Positions 26,987 through 36,908 of a stretch of 64,000 bases of DNA are shown here, in pieces (positions within the stretch are counted from its first letter, which is position 1; each line of letters opens with the position of its first letter). The position numbers and the translations under genes were made by a program. Below the pieces are notes generated by a model. The model did not search any database and had not been told where the DNA came from. It worked only from the letters and a program-made list of their open reading frames with translations. Origin of the DNA: Sphingomonas sp. 28-63-12 (GTDB lineage: Bacteria > Pseudomonadota > Alphaproteobacteria > Sphingomonadales > Sphingomonadaceae); NCBI GenBank assembly GCA_002281535.1, contig NCGD01000010.1, positions 1-64,000 on the forward strand, written 5' to 3'.

Positions 26987-27693
26987 CAGCCCTTGGCCTT
27001 CAGGCCAGGGCCTTCGAGCTGGCGGCTGAGCGTGGCATGGAAGCCATCGGCAAAGCGATTGAGCCGCGCTTCGATCCGGTTGATGGCATGGCTGTAGCGA
27101 TTATAGCCGATCACCGCCGGAATCGCCGCGAACAGGCCAATTGCGGTGGCGAACAGCGCCTCGGCAATGCCGGGCGCAACGACGGCGAGCGACGTGCTCT
27201 GCGCAGCGGCGATCCCGCTGAAACTGCGCATGATCCCCCAAACCGTGCCGAATAGCCCGACAAAGGGGGCCACCGAGCCAACTGTTGCCAGGATGTTGAG
27301 CCGATCGGCCAGCTTGTCGACTTCTGCCGCCACTGCCGAGCCCATTGCGGTGGCCAGGCGTTCGCGCGTGCCCTCCTTGTCGATGGCGCTGCCCGTCGTT
27401 GAGCGCCGCCATTCGGCAACGCCAGCGCCAAACACCCGCGCGACCGGTACGTCGCTTTCGCCTTCGCTGCGATGGAACGCGTCGATGTCGCTCGAATTCC
27501 AGAAATCGCGTTCGAACCGCTCGCCACGCCGCCGGGCACTGCCAACCTTGATCGCCAGCGCGATGATCACGCCCCAGGTCCAGATGCTGGCAAGCAGCAA
27601 CCCAGCCATCACGATCTTCACGACGATATCGGCCTGCAAAAACAGGGCGACCGGCGACAGGGTCGAGGGATCGGTATTCAGGACGAAATTCAT
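26986..27693 (-). CDS. tolQ: Tol-Pal system protein TolQ (ExbB/MotA family)
   Basis: The 235-residue protein has three membrane segments (about 22-45, 135-160, 175-200) and the conserved LNILATVGSVAPFVGLFGTVWGIM and GIAEALFATAIGLFAAIPAVIGYN blocks of proton-channel subunits. It energises TolA at the inner membrane. Its ATG overlaps the ybgC stop in an ATGA, and its stop touches tolR, so ybgC, tolQ and tolR are tightly coupled. Confidence 0.97.
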   Translation of the reverse strand: MNFVLNTDPSTLSPVALFLQADIVVKIVMAGLLLASIWTWGVIIALAIKVGSARRRGERFERDFWNSSDIDAFHRSEGESDVPVARVFGAGVAEWRRSTTGSAIDKEGTRERLATAMGSAVAAEVDKLADRLNILATVGSVAPFVGLFGTVWGIMRSFSGIAAAQSTSLAVVAPGIAEALFATAIGLFAAIPAVIGYNRYSHAINRIEARLNRFADGFHATLSRQLEGPGLKAKG

Positions 27694-28211
27694 GATGCGC
27701 TCATGCCCCTTCTATCTTGGCCCTTCTGTGCGTCGGCCGTCGGCTTACCCTGCTCAACGTCTGGCCACACCAACTGTTCAAATGCCGCGATCCAAGCCGC
27801 CGGTTGCCGTCTCGCCCGCCCGCCGGGAGAGACGAATACCGCGGTCACCTCTGCCTCGGCCAATATCAGCCCGTCTTTGATGACTCGTTGATGAATACGG
27901 CACGAAGCGGGCCGAATCGCGACCAATCGAGTTGCCACCACCAGCGAATCGTCGAGCCGGGCCGGTGCCTTGTACCGAATCGACACATCGCTAACCGCAT
28001 AGGCGCCCTCGCCCGCTTGATGCGCCGCGCGCTGGTCAATGCCCGCCAGCCGCAGCATGTCCGATCGCCCCCGCTCCATCCAGCGCAGATAATTGGCGTG
28101 ATAGACGACGCCCGACAGATCGGTATCCTCGAAATAGACGCGCACCCCCAGCCGGTGCTCGCGCCCGGCGAAACGGCCCTCAACAGGCTTATCGTCCACA
28201 CCTTCATCCAT
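27690..28211 (-). CDS. ybgC: Tol-Pal-associated acyl-CoA thioesterase YbgC
   Basis: This hotdog-fold thioesterase of 173 residues carries the catalytic motif YFEDTDLSGVVYHANYLRWMERGRSD (shown in part: YFEDTD then VYHANYL), with the key aspartate and histidine. YbgC hydrolyses acyl-CoA or acyl-ACP and accompanies tol genes in many proteobacteria. ATG 28211 is chosen for the AGAGG nine bases upstream; longer frames run into the divergent ABC gene. It is the first gene of the tol operon. Confidence 0.93.
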   Translation of the reverse strand: MDEGVDDKPVEGRFAGREHRLGVRVYFEDTDLSGVVYHANYLRWMERGRSDMLRLAGIDQRAAHQAGEGAYAVSDVSIRYKAPARLDDSLVVATRLVAIRPASCRIHQRVIKDGLILAEAEVTAVFVSPGGRARRQPAAWIAAFEQLVWPDVEQGKPTADAQKGQDRRGMSAS

Positions 28212-28289
28212 CGGCACGCCTCTACCCGAGCCACCGACGTCACGAAAGCCCGGCTGGACGGGCGGCATCGGCACGATAGGATGCGGGGC

Positions 28290-29027
28290 ATGACGACCCC
28301 CGCCCTGCGCATCCGTGGCCTTGCCAAGGCTTTTGACAAACCCGTTATCACCGGGCTCGATCTCGATGTGCCGGCCGGCCAGCTTTATGCGCTGCTTGGC
28401 CCCAACGGGGCGGGCAAGACGACGACGCTGAGGATGGTGACCGGGCTGACCAAGCCCGATGCCGGGCTGATCGAGATTTACGGAATCGATGCGCAGCGCC
28501 GCCCGAGTGCGGCCAAGGCCATTACGGCCTGGCTGCCCGATGAGCCAATGCTCTATGATAAGCTGAGCCCGGCCGAATATCTGGCCTTTGTCGCCGGGCT
28601 TTGGCGGATCAAGCCGCGCGACGCTGCCCCTGCCGCCGAGGAGCTGCTCCACTGGCTTGATCTGTGGGAGGTTCGCGACACGCGCTGCGAGGGGTTTTCG
28701 CGCGGCATGAAGCAGAAGGTCGCACTGGCTGGCGCGCTGATCCACAAGCCCCGGCTGCTGATCCTTGATGAGCCGCTCACCGGGCTCGACGCACAAATGG
28801 CGCGCAGTGTGAAGGATGCGCTGCGCGCCCAGGTCGATGCCGGCGCGACGGTGATTGTCACCACCCATATATTGGAGGTCGCCGAACGGCTGGCCGACCG
28901 GATTGGGATCATCGCGCACGGCAAAATGCTGATCGAAGGCACAATGGGCGAATTGCGCGCGCAGGTCGGCTCGGCGGAGTCGACGCTGGAAGACGCGTTT
29001 ATCCGCCTGACCCAGGCACCCGAATGA
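28290..29027 (+). CDS. ABC transporter ATP-binding protein
   Basis: The 245-residue protein is one ATPase domain with Walker A GPNGAGKTTT, Q/P-loop region TAWLPDEPMLYD, signature FSRGMKQKVALA, Walker B LLILDEPLTGLD and switch histidine TTHILE. It matches exporters of the CcmA/NatA type. Start is ATG 28290; an in-frame ATG at 28281 is possible. It overlaps the permease gene by an ATGA. The substrate is unknown. Confidence 0.92.
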   Translation: MTTPALRIRGLAKAFDKPVITGLDLDVPAGQLYALLGPNGAGKTTTLRMVTGLTKPDAGLIEIYGIDAQRRPSAAKAITAWLPDEPMLYDKLSPAEYLAFVAGLWRIKPRDAAPAAEELLHWLDLWEVRDTRCEGFSRGMKQKVALAGALIHKPRLLILDEPLTGLDAQMARSVKDALRAQVDAGATVIVTTHILEVAERLADRIGIIAHGKMLIEGTMGELRAQVGSAESTLEDAFIRLTQAPE

Positions 29028-30466
29028 GCTGGTTGATGCGCGGCCTGCCTGGGGGCTCTTTTGGCTGGTTGGTGCTGCATGAATTGCGGCTCAATCTGCG
29101 CGGCGTACGACGGCGGGCGCTATCGACATGGTTGGGCGTGTGGCTGCTATTCGGCTATCTCGCGCTGGGCGTCAGTATTGCGGTCGGGCTTCGCGACGTC
29201 GCAATCATGCCGAGCGCCGCGATCATGGATGGCATGCTTGCCGCCAGCCTGGTGGCGCTCTCGCTAATGGTCACCCAGGCGGTGCTTGCCAGCTATCGGA
29301 CGCTCTATGACGCGGGCGATCTCGATCTGCTCCTCTCCTCGCCAGCGGATGGCCGGACGGTGCTGGGCGCCAAGCTCATCGGGATCGCCGGCACGATTGT
29401 GCTGACCTATGCCGTGTTGACCCTGCCAATCGTCGTACCAGTAGCGGCGATCGGCCATCCGCAGTTCTGGGGTGTTCTGGCCTTGCTCGCCGCGCTGGCG
29501 CTGGCTGCGGCGTGTATCGGGCTGGGCATTACTCTACTGCTCGCCTGGATTGCCGGCCCGCGCGCCGCCCGCACCGTCGGACAGATCGTCGCCGCGCTGC
29601 TGGGTGGCGGTTTCTTCATCGTTTCCCAGTTGCTGTCGCACGATCGGCCGGGGCGCGGTCGCATTGAGATTTTTGAAAGGCTGCGCGATAGCAAGATCGG
29701 CGAAAGCCCAGTTGGATCACTGCCGGGCCGGGTGGCCTTTGGCGAGCCAATCGCGGTCGCGCTGTTGCTTGGCGCGACGTTGCTGTTGTTCGGGGTCGCG
29801 AGCCGACTATTTCAGGCACGCTTCCTCGCCAGCTATCAGGCGGCGGGCATGCGGCTGGCGCGCACCAAGGCATCGCGGCGCGGGATTGGGCGGCACTTCA
29901 AATCGGGCCTGTTCGCGGCGATCTTCGCCAAGGAATTTCGCTTGCTCCGCCGCGATCCGGCGCTTGCCTTCCAGATCGTACTGCGGCTGGTTTATCTCGC
30001 CCCCCTGATGTTGATCGGCTTTGGCGGGCGCAGCGGCAGCGGCGTGCCGATCGGGTCGTCCCTCGCCTTTGCCAGCGTACTGGTGGTTGGCCAGCTGGTC
30101 GGCAGCTTTGCCTGGCTGACCATTTCGGCCGAGGACACCCCCGATCTGCTGACCGTAGCACCGGTCGACAAGAGCGAGGCCAATCGCGCCAAGCTGGTAG
30201 CAGCACTCGCCATGGCCGCTCCGATCGGCGTGGTGCTGCCGATTGCGGTGTTGCTGCAATCGCCGCTTGGCGGGATCGTCACGCTGGCGATGACCGCCAT
30301 CGCCGGCACACTCGCTGGCATCATCGAGCTCAGCTTCGGCAAACCGATGCCACGCAAATCCTTCAATCGGCGGCGCGGCGGCGGCGTGATTGCCGGCATC
30401 CTGGGAGTTGTCGTCACCATTATCTGCGGCGGGATTGCCGGGGTGAGCGTCTACATGCTGGGCTAA
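29024..30466 (+). CDS. ABC transporter permease
   Basis: The 480-residue protein has about ten to twelve membrane segments in two clusters separated by a cytoplasmic region (about 290-325, [31 protein letters not shown]). It is the only plausible membrane partner of the preceding ATPase, with an ATGA overlap. The arrangement of one ATPase and one large permease suggests an exporter; there is no substrate-binding protein. The substrate cannot be inferred. Its stop overlaps the convergent ruvB stop by four bases. Confidence 0.85.
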   Translation: MSWLMRGLPGGSFGWLVLHELRLNLRGVRRRALSTWLGVWLLFGYLALGVSIAVGLRDVAIMPSAAIMDGMLAASLVALSLMVTQAVLASYRTLYDAGDLDLLLSSPADGRTVLGAKLIGIAGTIVLTYAVLTLPIVVPVAAIGHPQFWGVLALLAALALAAACIGLGITLLLAWIAGPRAARTVGQIVAALLGGGFFIVSQLLSHDRPGRGRIEIFERLRDSKIGESPVGSLPGRVAFGEPIAVALLLGATLLLFGVASRLFQARFLASYQAAGMRLARTKASRRGIGRHFKSGLFAAIFAKEFRLLRRDPALAFQIVLRLVYLAPLMLIGFGGRSGSGVPIGSSLAFASVLVVGQLVGSFAWLTISAEDTPDLLTVAPVDKSEANRAKLVAALAMAAPIGVVLPIAVLLQSPLGGIVTLAMTAIAGTLAGIIELSFGKPMPRKSFNRRRGGGVIAGILGVVVTIICGGIAGVSVYMLG

Positions 30467-31488
30467 GCCTGATCGAACAGGCTATCCTGCGCGCCGGGCG
30501 GCGGATTGAGGCCGAGATGCTTCCAGCCCAACGCGTTGAGGCAGCGACCGCGTGCTGTGCGGGCGACCAGCCCGAGCTGGATCAGATAGGGCTCGATCAC
30601 TTCTTCAATAGTGTCGCGTGGTTCGCTGAGGCCTGCCGCCAGCGTTTCCACCCCGACCGGGCCACCGCGATAGATGTCGGCGATCATCATCAGATAGCGC
30701 CGGTCCATCGCATCGAGCCCGAGCGAATCGACCTCAAGCCGGTTGAGCGCCGCGTCCGCCGCCCTGGCATCGACAATGGCATGGCCGGCCGCATGCGCGA
30801 AATCGCGCACCCGTCTGAGCAATCGCCCGGCGATCCGCGGCGTGCCGCGCGCGCGCCGGGCGACTTCGGTGGCCCCGTCGGCAGACAAAGCAAGATCAAG
30901 CAACCCCGCCGCCCGCGCCACGACCTTTTCCAGTTCGTCGACCGAGTAGAAATGCAGCCGTACCGGGATACCGAACCTGTCGCGCAGCGGCGTCGTCAGC
31001 AATCCTTGCCGCGTCGTCGCGCCGACCAGCGTGAATTTGGGAAGATCGATCCGGACACTGCGCGCTGACGGCCCCTCGCCGATCATCAGATCGAGCGCGC
31101 GATCCTCCATCGCTGGATAGAGGATTTCCTCGACCGCGGGCGCAAGCCGGTGAATCTCATCGATGAACAGCACATCGCCGTCCTCCAGATTGGTGAGCAA
31201 AGCTGCCAAATCGCCCGATTTGGCAATGACCGGGCCCGATGTGGCGCGAAATCCGACCCCGAGCTCGCGTGCGATGATCTGCGCCAGGGTCGTTTTGCCC
31301 AGCCCTGGAGGGCCAAAGAACAGCACATGATCGAGCGCGTCTCCGCGCGCCTTGGCGGCATTAATGAAGACCCGCAGATTTTCGCGCGCCGCCTTTTGCC
31401 CGACAAATTCGTCGAGCGATTTCGGGCGCAGCGCGGCATCGACATCCTCGGGCTTGCGCGTCGGCGCGAGGAGGCGGTCGTCGGTCAT
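30463..31488 (-). CDS. ruvB: Holliday junction branch migration helicase RuvB
   Basis: RuvB hexamers drive branch migration at junctions bound by RuvA. The 341-residue protein has [11 protein letters not shown] near the start, Walker [12 protein letters not shown], Walker [10 protein letters not shown], sensor 1 [19 protein letters not shown] and the C-terminal winged helix ([26 protein letters not shown]). It follows the DsrE-like gene by five bases. Confidence 0.97.
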   Translation of the reverse strand: MTDDRLLAPTRKPEDVDAALRPKSLDEFVGQKAARENLRVFINAAKARGDALDHVLFFGPPGLGKTTLAQIIARELGVGFRATSGPVIAKSGDLAALLTNLEDGDVLFIDEIHRLAPAVEEILYPAMEDRALDLMIGEGPSARSVRIDLPKFTLVGATTRQGLLTTPLRDRFGIPVRLHFYSVDELEKVVARAAGLLDLALSADGATEVARRARGTPRIAGRLLRRVRDFAHAAGHAIVDARAADAALNRLEVDSLGLDAMDRRYLMMIADIYRGGPVGVETLAAGLSEPRDTIEEVIEPYLIQLGLVARTARGRCLNALGWKHLGLNPPPGAQDSLFDQA

Positions 31489-31493
31489 CGTCG

Positions 31494-32066
31494 TCAGAAG
31501 GGATTCAGCGTGTAGCCGCGCTGCTGGAGCAGCGCATGCGCCGTCATCGCCGAAAGCGCCATCTTTACGCCGGGCAGCATGTCGCCCTTGCCGATCCCGA
31601 GCCCGGCGGCGCTCTGTCCACAGAGATAGATGTCGACGCCATGCGCCAGCAGGGCAGCGACAAGTGCCTCGCTGCCATTCGCCAGACCCGCATTATGAGC
31701 CGCATAGAAAGGCTGCCTGGTCAGATCGAACCCGGCACGGCCATGGACGACGAGGGCGACATGGATATTTGCAGGCGGCACGCCAGCAGCGGCATTCATG
31801 TTGATGAAGCGCGCCGCGCTGTCGATGGCCCGGCTCATTTCGCCAGCCTTGGCGGGATCGCTAATATCGAAAGCCACCTTGAACATCGTGTCGGGTGGCA
31901 CCGGCATATCGGCGTCGACCGCCGCGACCTTGCCGAACTCTCTAAAGACGGGGCCGGCCGCGAAGGTTGCTGCCCGAACCGGCGAAATGGCCAATGCCAG
32001 CCCCAGCCCCAGCACCAGCACCAGCGATGCCACGATCCAGAACCGTCCGAACCTATTGCTTTTCAT
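31494..32066 (-). CDS. DsrE-family protein, exported, within the ruv cluster
   Basis: The 190-residue protein has an N-terminal signal peptide or anchor (about 10-32, [12 protein letters not shown]) and a DsrE/DsrF-like fold with [13 protein letters not shown] and [12 protein letters not shown] containing the conserved cysteine. DsrE-type proteins take part in sulfur transfer, but exported single-domain members are uncharacterised. The hydrophobic core is encoded by tandem six-base repeats (31998-32027). It overlaps the ruvA stop (ATGA) and precedes ruvB, an unusual position. Confidence 0.85.
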   Translation of the reverse strand: MKSNRFGRFWIVASLVLVLGLGLALAISPVRAATFAAGPVFREFGKVAAVDADMPVPPDTMFKVAFDISDPAKAGEMSRAIDSAARFINMNAAAGVPPANIHVALVVHGRAGFDLTRQPFYAAHNAGLANGSEALVAALLAHGVDIYLCGQSAAGLGIGKGDMLPGVKMALSAMTAHALLQQRGYTLNPF

Positions 32067-32659
32067 TTCGCCGCCTTTCGCAGTGCAAGCCGCACCAGTG
32101 TGTCGAGCGTGGCCCCCGCCCCCAATTCGTCTTCCGCCGCCTTGACCGCGCCCGCTGCTTCCGCCGGCCTGAAACCAAGGTTAAGCAGTGCCGAGACTGC
32201 ATCAGCACCAATGCCTTCAGCGATCGGCACACCATGCACCGCCCCACCTAGCGCAATTCCACCCACCTTGTCCTTCAACTCGCGCACGATCCGTTCGGCG
32301 AGTTTCGGGCCAACACCATTGGCGCGCGCGACCATCGCCTTGTCCTGCGCCGCGATCGCCCGCACCAGATCCTCTGGCTCCAACGCCGACAATATCGCCA
32401 GCGCTACCCGCGCACCCACGCCCTGCACACCGGTGAGCAAGCGGAACCAGTCGCGCTCACCCGCACTGGCGAAGCCGACCAGGCGAAGAAAATCCTCCCC
32501 CACCAGCATTTCGGTGTGGAGCATCACCGCTTCACCAAGCGGGCCGATCGCCGCGAGCGTCCGTGCCGATGCACCGACAAGATAGCCTACCCCGCCGACA
32601 TCAATCACCGCATGATCGATGCCCGTCGAATCGAGCCGCCCCTTCAGATGCGCAATCAT
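32063..32659 (-). CDS. ruvA: Holliday junction branch migration complex subunit RuvA
   Basis: RuvA binds four-way junctions and loads RuvB. The 198-residue protein begins [11 protein letters not shown] and has the OB domain ([13 protein letters not shown]-like), helix-hairpin-helix repeats ([36 protein letters not shown]) and the C-terminal RuvB-contact domain ([16 protein letters not shown]). It is first in a ruvA-DsrE-ruvB unit and divergent from the hemerythrin-like gene. Confidence 0.96.
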   Translation of the reverse strand: MIAHLKGRLDSTGIDHAVIDVGGVGYLVGASARTLAAIGPLGEAVMLHTEMLVGEDFLRLVGFASAGERDWFRLLTGVQGVGARVALAILSALEPEDLVRAIAAQDKAMVARANGVGPKLAERIVRELKDKVGGIALGGAVHGVPIAEGIGADAVSALLNLGFRPAEAAGAVKAAEDELGAGATLDTLVRLALRKAAK

Positions 32660-32908
32660 TGCGGCGCGCGCCGCGACGACGCCGCGGCTGCCGAGCGCGT
32701 ACCGCTTGCTGCGGCTGGGCGGCAGGTTTCTGGCAGGACAGCCCGCAGATCAGGAAGCAGATGCATCGAAAGTACGTAACAGGAACACCGCGCGTTGGGA
32801 AAGCGAAAGATGACGACGCGCAACGGGAGGTGCTCGCCAGCGACGGCTGGTTAACGCCTTGGCCATAGAGTTGCGGTAGCGAGATCGATTGATGCATTGG
32901 GAGGAATC

Positions 32909-33424
32909 GTGACTGCCATTGAACGCTGGGTGAACGAACAAGCCGAACTGCGCGCCGCCACACACGCGCTGCGCGATCTGGTGGCAATGGCAGAGCCGCC
33001 GCTGCCGGTTCTGTTAATCCCGGCGCGCTGGCGCATTGCCCGCGCGCTGCTGCGCTATCTGCCCTCGACCGACAGGATCATCTATGCGCGCTTGCGGCTC
33101 CATACCGATCCGGCCGCGCGCGCCACCGCAGCCCGGTTCGCGGCAGAGGCGGACGCGATCTATATCGCGTTCGACAAGCATCTCGACCGGTGGACGCCCG
33201 AGGCCGCTTTGGCCGATTGGGCAGGATACCGCGCTCATGTCCGCCGTCAGGCGGCGATGGTCGATGACCGTTTGGTGCGGGAGAAGACCGAATTGCTGCC
33301 CTGGCTCTCCACCGCGCCTGATCTGGCGCCGGCGCGCGCGCCCGGCGACCGCAATTGGGCGGGCGATGGGTGGCGGATTCGCGACATGCTGGGGGTCGAT
33401 CAGGTCCTTGCGGCTCAGGCCTAG
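32909..33424 (+). CDS. Hemerythrin-like helical protein (tentative)
   Basis: The 171-residue protein starts at GTG 32909 behind a near-perfect GGGAGGA. It is all-helical in appearance. The spacing of R-IIYARL (about 50-56), FAAEADAIYIAFDKHLDRW (about 77-95), an aromatic-Asp-Trp segment (LADWAGYRAHVRRQA) and RLVREKTELLPWL recalls hemerythrin HHE domains, but most iron-ligand histidines are missing, so any metal site would be altered. It is a lone plus-strand gene inserted between ruvA and ruvC. Function is unknown. Confidence 0.7.
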   Translation: MTAIERWVNEQAELRAATHALRDLVAMAEPPLPVLLIPARWRIARALLRYLPSTDRIIYARLRLHTDPAARATAARFAAEADAIYIAFDKHLDRWTPEAALADWAGYRAHVRRQAAMVDDRLVREKTELLPWLSTAPDLAPARAPGDRNWAGDGWRIRDMLGVDQVLAAQA

Positions 33425-33496
33425 GCCGGCGTCAATGCCGCCAGCGCGGCGGTCAGCGCACCGGCGACCGTACTTGTCGTTACGCTGGAGTAATCG

Positions 33497-33988
33497 CTAA
33501 CGCCCGGTGGTCGCCCGCGCACTCGCCAGGTGATGCGCGTGGCAGATCGCCACCGCGAGCGCGTCGGCCGCATCGGGCCCGTCGATCTTTACGCCGGGCA
33601 GCAGCCGCGCAACCATCGCATGGACCTGCGCCTTTTCGGCGGCGCCCGTGCCGACCACCGATTTCTTCACCAACCGCGCGGCATATTCGCCAACATCGAT
33701 CCCGCTGCGCGCGACGGCGCAGATCACCACCCCGCGCGCCTGGCCCAGTTTCAGCGTCGATTGCGGGTTGGCGTTAACGAACACTTCCTCGACCGCCGCG
33801 CTTTCCGGCGCGTGATCGACAATCAGTGCGGCGAGCATCGCATCGAGATGGGCGAGCCGGCGTGGCAGCGGCGCGGTGCTTTCAGTCTTCAGCCGGCCAT
33901 TGGCGAGGTGCGAGAGCCGGTTACCCTCGGCGCGGATCAGGCCCCAGCCGGTGGTACCGAGCCCGGGATCGAGACCGAGGATGATCAG
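33497..33988 (-). CDS. ruvC: Crossover junction endodeoxyribonuclease RuvC, probable CTG start
   Basis: RuvC resolves Holliday junctions with paired nicks. The 163-residue protein carries the four acidic catalytic residues: Asp7 in [13 protein letters not shown], Glu67 in AAVEEVF, and Asp139/Asp142 in [11 protein letters not shown]. The conserved N-terminus is preceded in frame by CTG at 33988, with GGAG eight bases upstream, and this CTG overlaps the yebC TGA. The nearest in-frame ATG (34033) lies inside yebC without homology support, so CTG is preferred. Confidence 0.9.
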   Translation of the reverse strand: MIILGLDPGLGTTGWGLIRAEGNRLSHLANGRLKTESTAPLPRRLAHLDAMLAALIVDHAPESAAVEEVFVNANPQSTLKLGQARGVVICAVARSGIDVGEYAARLVKKSVVGTGAAEKAQVHAMVARLLPGVKIDGPDAADALAVAICHAHHLASARATTGR

Positions 33989-34728
33989 CCCAGCTTCTCC
34001 ATCACCGCGTCGGAAATTTCGTAATTGCCCCACACGGTTTGGACATCATCGTCATCGTCGAGCGTATCGAGCAGCTTGAACAGCGTCGCCGCGTCATCCT
34101 CGGCGACATCGACCATCGTCTGCGGCCGCCAGGCGAGCTTGGCCCCTTCGGGCTCGCCGAGCACAGGCTCAAGCGCCTTGACCACTTCATGCAGATCGCC
34201 CTGCGCTGTCCAGATTTCGTGGCCGTCCTCGCTGGAGGTGACGTCCTCGGCGCCCGCCTCGAGCGCCGCTTCGAACACCTTGTCGCCATCGCCAACGCCG
34301 ATCGGATAGTTGATCAGCCCGACCCGGTCGAACGCATGGCTGACCGATCCCGATGCGCCCAGATTGCCGCCATTCTTCGACACGGCCGTCCTGACATTGG
34401 TAGCGGTGCGGTTGCGGTTGTCGGTCAGCGCCTCAATGATCAGCGACACGCCGCCAGGGCCGAACCCCTCATAGCGGATTTCCTCATAGGTCTCGGCATC
34501 GCCGCGCGTCGCCTTGTCGATCGAGCGCTGGATATTATCCTTCGGCAGCGACGCGGCCTTGGCCGCGTTTACGGCGGCGCGCAGCCGCGGATTCATGTCC
34601 GGATCGGGCAGGCCCATTTTCGCCGCGACGGTAATTTCGCGGCTGAGCTTGGAGAAGAGCGACGAGCGCTTCTTATCCTGCGCACCCTTGCGGTGCATGA
34701 TGTTTTTGAACTTGGAATGGCCTGCCAT
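33985..34728 (-). CDS. yebC: YebC/PmpR-family protein
   Basis: The 247-residue protein starts [21 protein letters not shown], the family hallmark, with [19 protein letters not shown] and [13 protein letters not shown]-type blocks (here [13 protein letters not shown]). YebC-family proteins have been described as transcription regulators and, more recently, as translation factors easing ribosome stalling at proline runs; which applies here is not known. It lies upstream of ruvC with overlapping stop and start, as in many proteobacteria. The nine-proline run in the DUF4139 protein would be one possible client. Confidence 0.95.
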   Translation of the reverse strand: MAGHSKFKNIMHRKGAQDKKRSSLFSKLSREITVAAKMGLPDPDMNPRLRAAVNAAKAASLPKDNIQRSIDKATRGDAETYEEIRYEGFGPGGVSLIIEALTDNRNRTATNVRTAVSKNGGNLGASGSVSHAFDRVGLINYPIGVGDGDKVFEAALEAGAEDVTSSEDGHEIWTAQGDLHEVVKALEPVLGEPEGAKLAWRPQTMVDVAEDDAATLFKLLDTLDDDDDVQTVWGNYEISDAVMEKLG

Positions 34729-34767
34729 GGTCTTGTCTCTATCAGTTTTGGTGCGCGGGCGGAAAGA

Positions 34768-35007
34768 TCACACCAGCCCGAGCGCCGCCTTGTAGGTATC
34801 GAGCAGCATTTCCGCCTCGTCGCGGTGATGTTTTTCCATTTTACGCAGCCGCACGATCGTGCGCATCGTCTTGGTGTCGAAACCGGTCGATTTGGCCTCG
34901 GCATAAACGTCTGCGATATCGTCGGCCATTGCCTTTTTTTCTTCTTCCAGCCGCTCGATACGTTCGATGAGAAGGCGAAGCTGGTCGGCAGCGATAATGT
35001 CGCTCAT
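34768..35007 (-). CDS. DUF2312 / GapR-like DNA-binding protein
   Basis: The 79-residue protein is almost entirely coiled-coil: [21 protein letters not shown], then [29 protein letters not shown], the signature of DUF2312. The Caulobacter member, GapR, is a nucleoid-associated protein that encircles overtwisted DNA and supports replication. The same role is inferred here. It lies 39 bases upstream of yebC on the same strand. Confidence 0.92.
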   Translation of the reverse strand: MSDIIAADQLRLLIERIERLEEEKKAMADDIADVYAEAKSTGFDTKTMRTIVRLRKMEKHHRDEAEMLLDTYKAALGLV

Positions 35008-35095
35008 GGGGTCTGGGCTCCGGAAAGATTGTGGTGAGCGCGGTCGTCTAGGCGATCATACCGCCGCGCTCAACCTCGGTGATCAGGCAGCATGG

Positions 35096-36457
35096 TCAAT
35101 TGGGCGGATACGCCTGCCGCTGCCCATTTGCCTTTACGGTGACGCCGTGCTGCATCACGAAATCAACTTTTTCCAGCCGGGTCACATCCACAACCGGGTC
35201 GCCGATCACCGCGATAATGTCGGCTGTCTTGCCAGCTTCGATCGTGCCGAGTTGATCGGATCGACCGAGCAGATCGGCCGCGGCAACGGTTGCTGCGCGA
35301 ATCGCCGCCGCCGGCGTCATGCCTGCCTTCACCATCAGGGCAAATTCCTGCGCATTGTCGCCATGCTTCGATACACCGGTATCGGTGCCAAACGCGATCT
35401 TCACACCGGCTGCAATGGCGCGCCGGTGGCTGCTGAGCATGGCGGCGGCAGCGGCCTCGGCCTTGGGGATCGTCGCAGGCGGCAACTGCCCGCCGCGCGC
35501 CTGCGCCAGCGCAGCGACTGGCGCGAGCATCGTCGGCACCAGATACGCGCCCTTTGCCTTGAACAGCGCAATCGCCTCATCATCCAGAAAGCTGCCATGC
35601 TCGATCGAATCAACCCCGGCGATCAGCGCCGCCTTCGTCCCTTCCGCCGCGTGACTGTGCGCGGCGACCTTGCGGCCAAAGCTGTGCGCGGTGTCGATGA
35701 TCGCTTTCATCTCCTCGGGCGTCATTTGCCGCCCGAGTCCGCCCGCGACATTGGAGAGCACGCCACCGGTCGCCGCGAATTTGATCACCAACGCGCCCAG
35801 CCCGATCTGCGCTCGCACCGCGCGGCGGCATTCTTCGGGGCCGTCGCACAGGTTGATCTCGGTCGCGTGGACCGCCGCCGCGAATTCCTCTGCCAGGCCA
35901 TTGCCCGCGTCGCCGTGCCCACCGGTCACCGAGATCATCTCCCCGGCGTTGATGATTGTCGGCCCCTCAATCTCGCCCGCCGCAATCGCGTCGCGCAACG
36001 CGCGGATGCCGCGCGGATCGCCGCCCAGGTCGCGCACCGTGGTGAACCCGGCCTCGAGATCAGCACGGGCATTTTTCTGCGCCTCGACCATATCGTCGAA
36101 GCGGTCACGGGTCAGTGCGCCAAGCCGCGCCTTGAGCGGATCGCCGCCGATGCCCCAAAGGTGCACATGCAGGTCGATCAGCCCAGGCAGGACATAGCGA
36201 TCGCGCAGATCGATCAGGGCCGCGCCGGGTTCGGCGGCAGCAAATCCGTCGCGAATCTCGGCCACTTTGCCGTCGCGGATGACAATCGTGCTGTTGCCCC
36301 GCGCCGGCTGACCGGGACGATCGAGCAGCTGACCAGCCTGGATATAAACGACCTTTACCGCCGGCGCGGTGGTGGGCACGGATTGTGCCGCTGCCGCCGA
36401 TGCCAGCGTCATCATGGTCAGCGCCAGGCCAAAGCCCGGCATCATTTTCCCGATCAT
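35096..36457 (-). CDS. Metal-dependent amidohydrolase, exported
   Basis: The 453-residue protein has a signal peptide (cleaved near ASAAAAQS) and an amidohydrolase TIM barrel: VLPGLIDLHVHLWG with the metal-binding HxH, a lysine-bearing strand (GALVIKFAATGG), KVAAHSHAAEG, SIEHGSFLDDEA and FGTDTGVSKHGDN. It resembles the imidazolonepropionase-like/Xaa-Pro dipeptidase (prolidase-type) amidohydrolases of periplasm. The start at 36457 gives the signal peptide; GGGGGGA lies just upstream. Confidence 0.92.
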   Translation of the reverse strand: MIGKMMPGFGLALTMMTLASAAAAQSVPTTAPAVKVVYIQAGQLLDRPGQPARGNSTIVIRDGKVAEIRDGFAAAEPGAALIDLRDRYVLPGLIDLHVHLWGIGGDPLKARLGALTRDRFDDMVEAQKNARADLEAGFTTVRDLGGDPRGIRALRDAIAAGEIEGPTIINAGEMISVTGGHGDAGNGLAEEFAAAVHATEINLCDGPEECRRAVRAQIGLGALVIKFAATGGVLSNVAGGLGRQMTPEEMKAIIDTAHSFGRKVAAHSHAAEGTKAALIAGVDSIEHGSFLDDEAIALFKAKGAYLVPTMLAPVAALAQARGGQLPPATIPKAEAAAAAMLSSHRRAIAAGVKIAFGTDTGVSKHGDNAQEFALMVKAGMTPAAAIRAATVAAADLLGRSDQLGTIEAGKTADIIAVIGDPVVDVTRLEKVDFVMQHGVTVKANGQRQAYPPN

Positions 36458-36530
36458 CGCATCCCCCCAAATTGTTGTTGGCACCTCCCTATCGGGGATT
36501 GCCGACGGGTCAAAGGGCGCACCCGACCGA

Positions 36531-36836
36531 TCACGCGTTCTTCGCCACACTTGCCTGCATCCGCGCGAGTTGATCCGGCGTGGCCTCGGCCTGGTGCGCG
36601 GCCTTCCACACGGCATAGGGCATGCCATAAATCGTCTCGCGGGCGGCAGCCTTGTCGAGCGGGTCAGCGGTGGCGGCGCTTGCTTCCTCGACCCAGTCGG
36701 ACAGGCAGTTGCGGCAAAAGCCGGCCAGCCCCATCAGATCGACATTCTGGGCATCGGTGCGGTGGCGCAGATGCAAGATCAGCCGACGAAACGCCGCTGC
36801 GGCGACGGCGTCGTCAAGGCTCTCAATCGTCGGCAC
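36531..36836 (-). CDS. DUF1244 family protein
   Basis: The 101-residue protein matches DUF1244: AAAFRRLILHLRHRTDAQNVDLMGLAGFCRNCLSDWVEEA (shown here by its parts, FRRLI.HL, NVDLMGLAGFCRNCLSDW), then TIYGMPYAVWKAAHQ. Two cysteines in FCRNC could bind a metal. The family is common in Alpha- and Gammaproteobacteria, structure known, function not. It is divergent from pyk and 73 bases upstream of the amidohydrolase gene. Confidence 0.9.
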   Translation of the reverse strand: MPTIESLDDAVAAAAFRRLILHLRHRTDAQNVDLMGLAGFCRNCLSDWVEEASAATADPLDKAAARETIYGMPYAVWKAAHQAEATPDQLARMQASVAKNA

Positions 36837-36908
36837 TATCAGTCTCCCTGGTTGATCCTGCTCAGATAGGGGCTAGAGGCGAAACGGCAAAGCCCGAGGA
36901 AAGCATCT

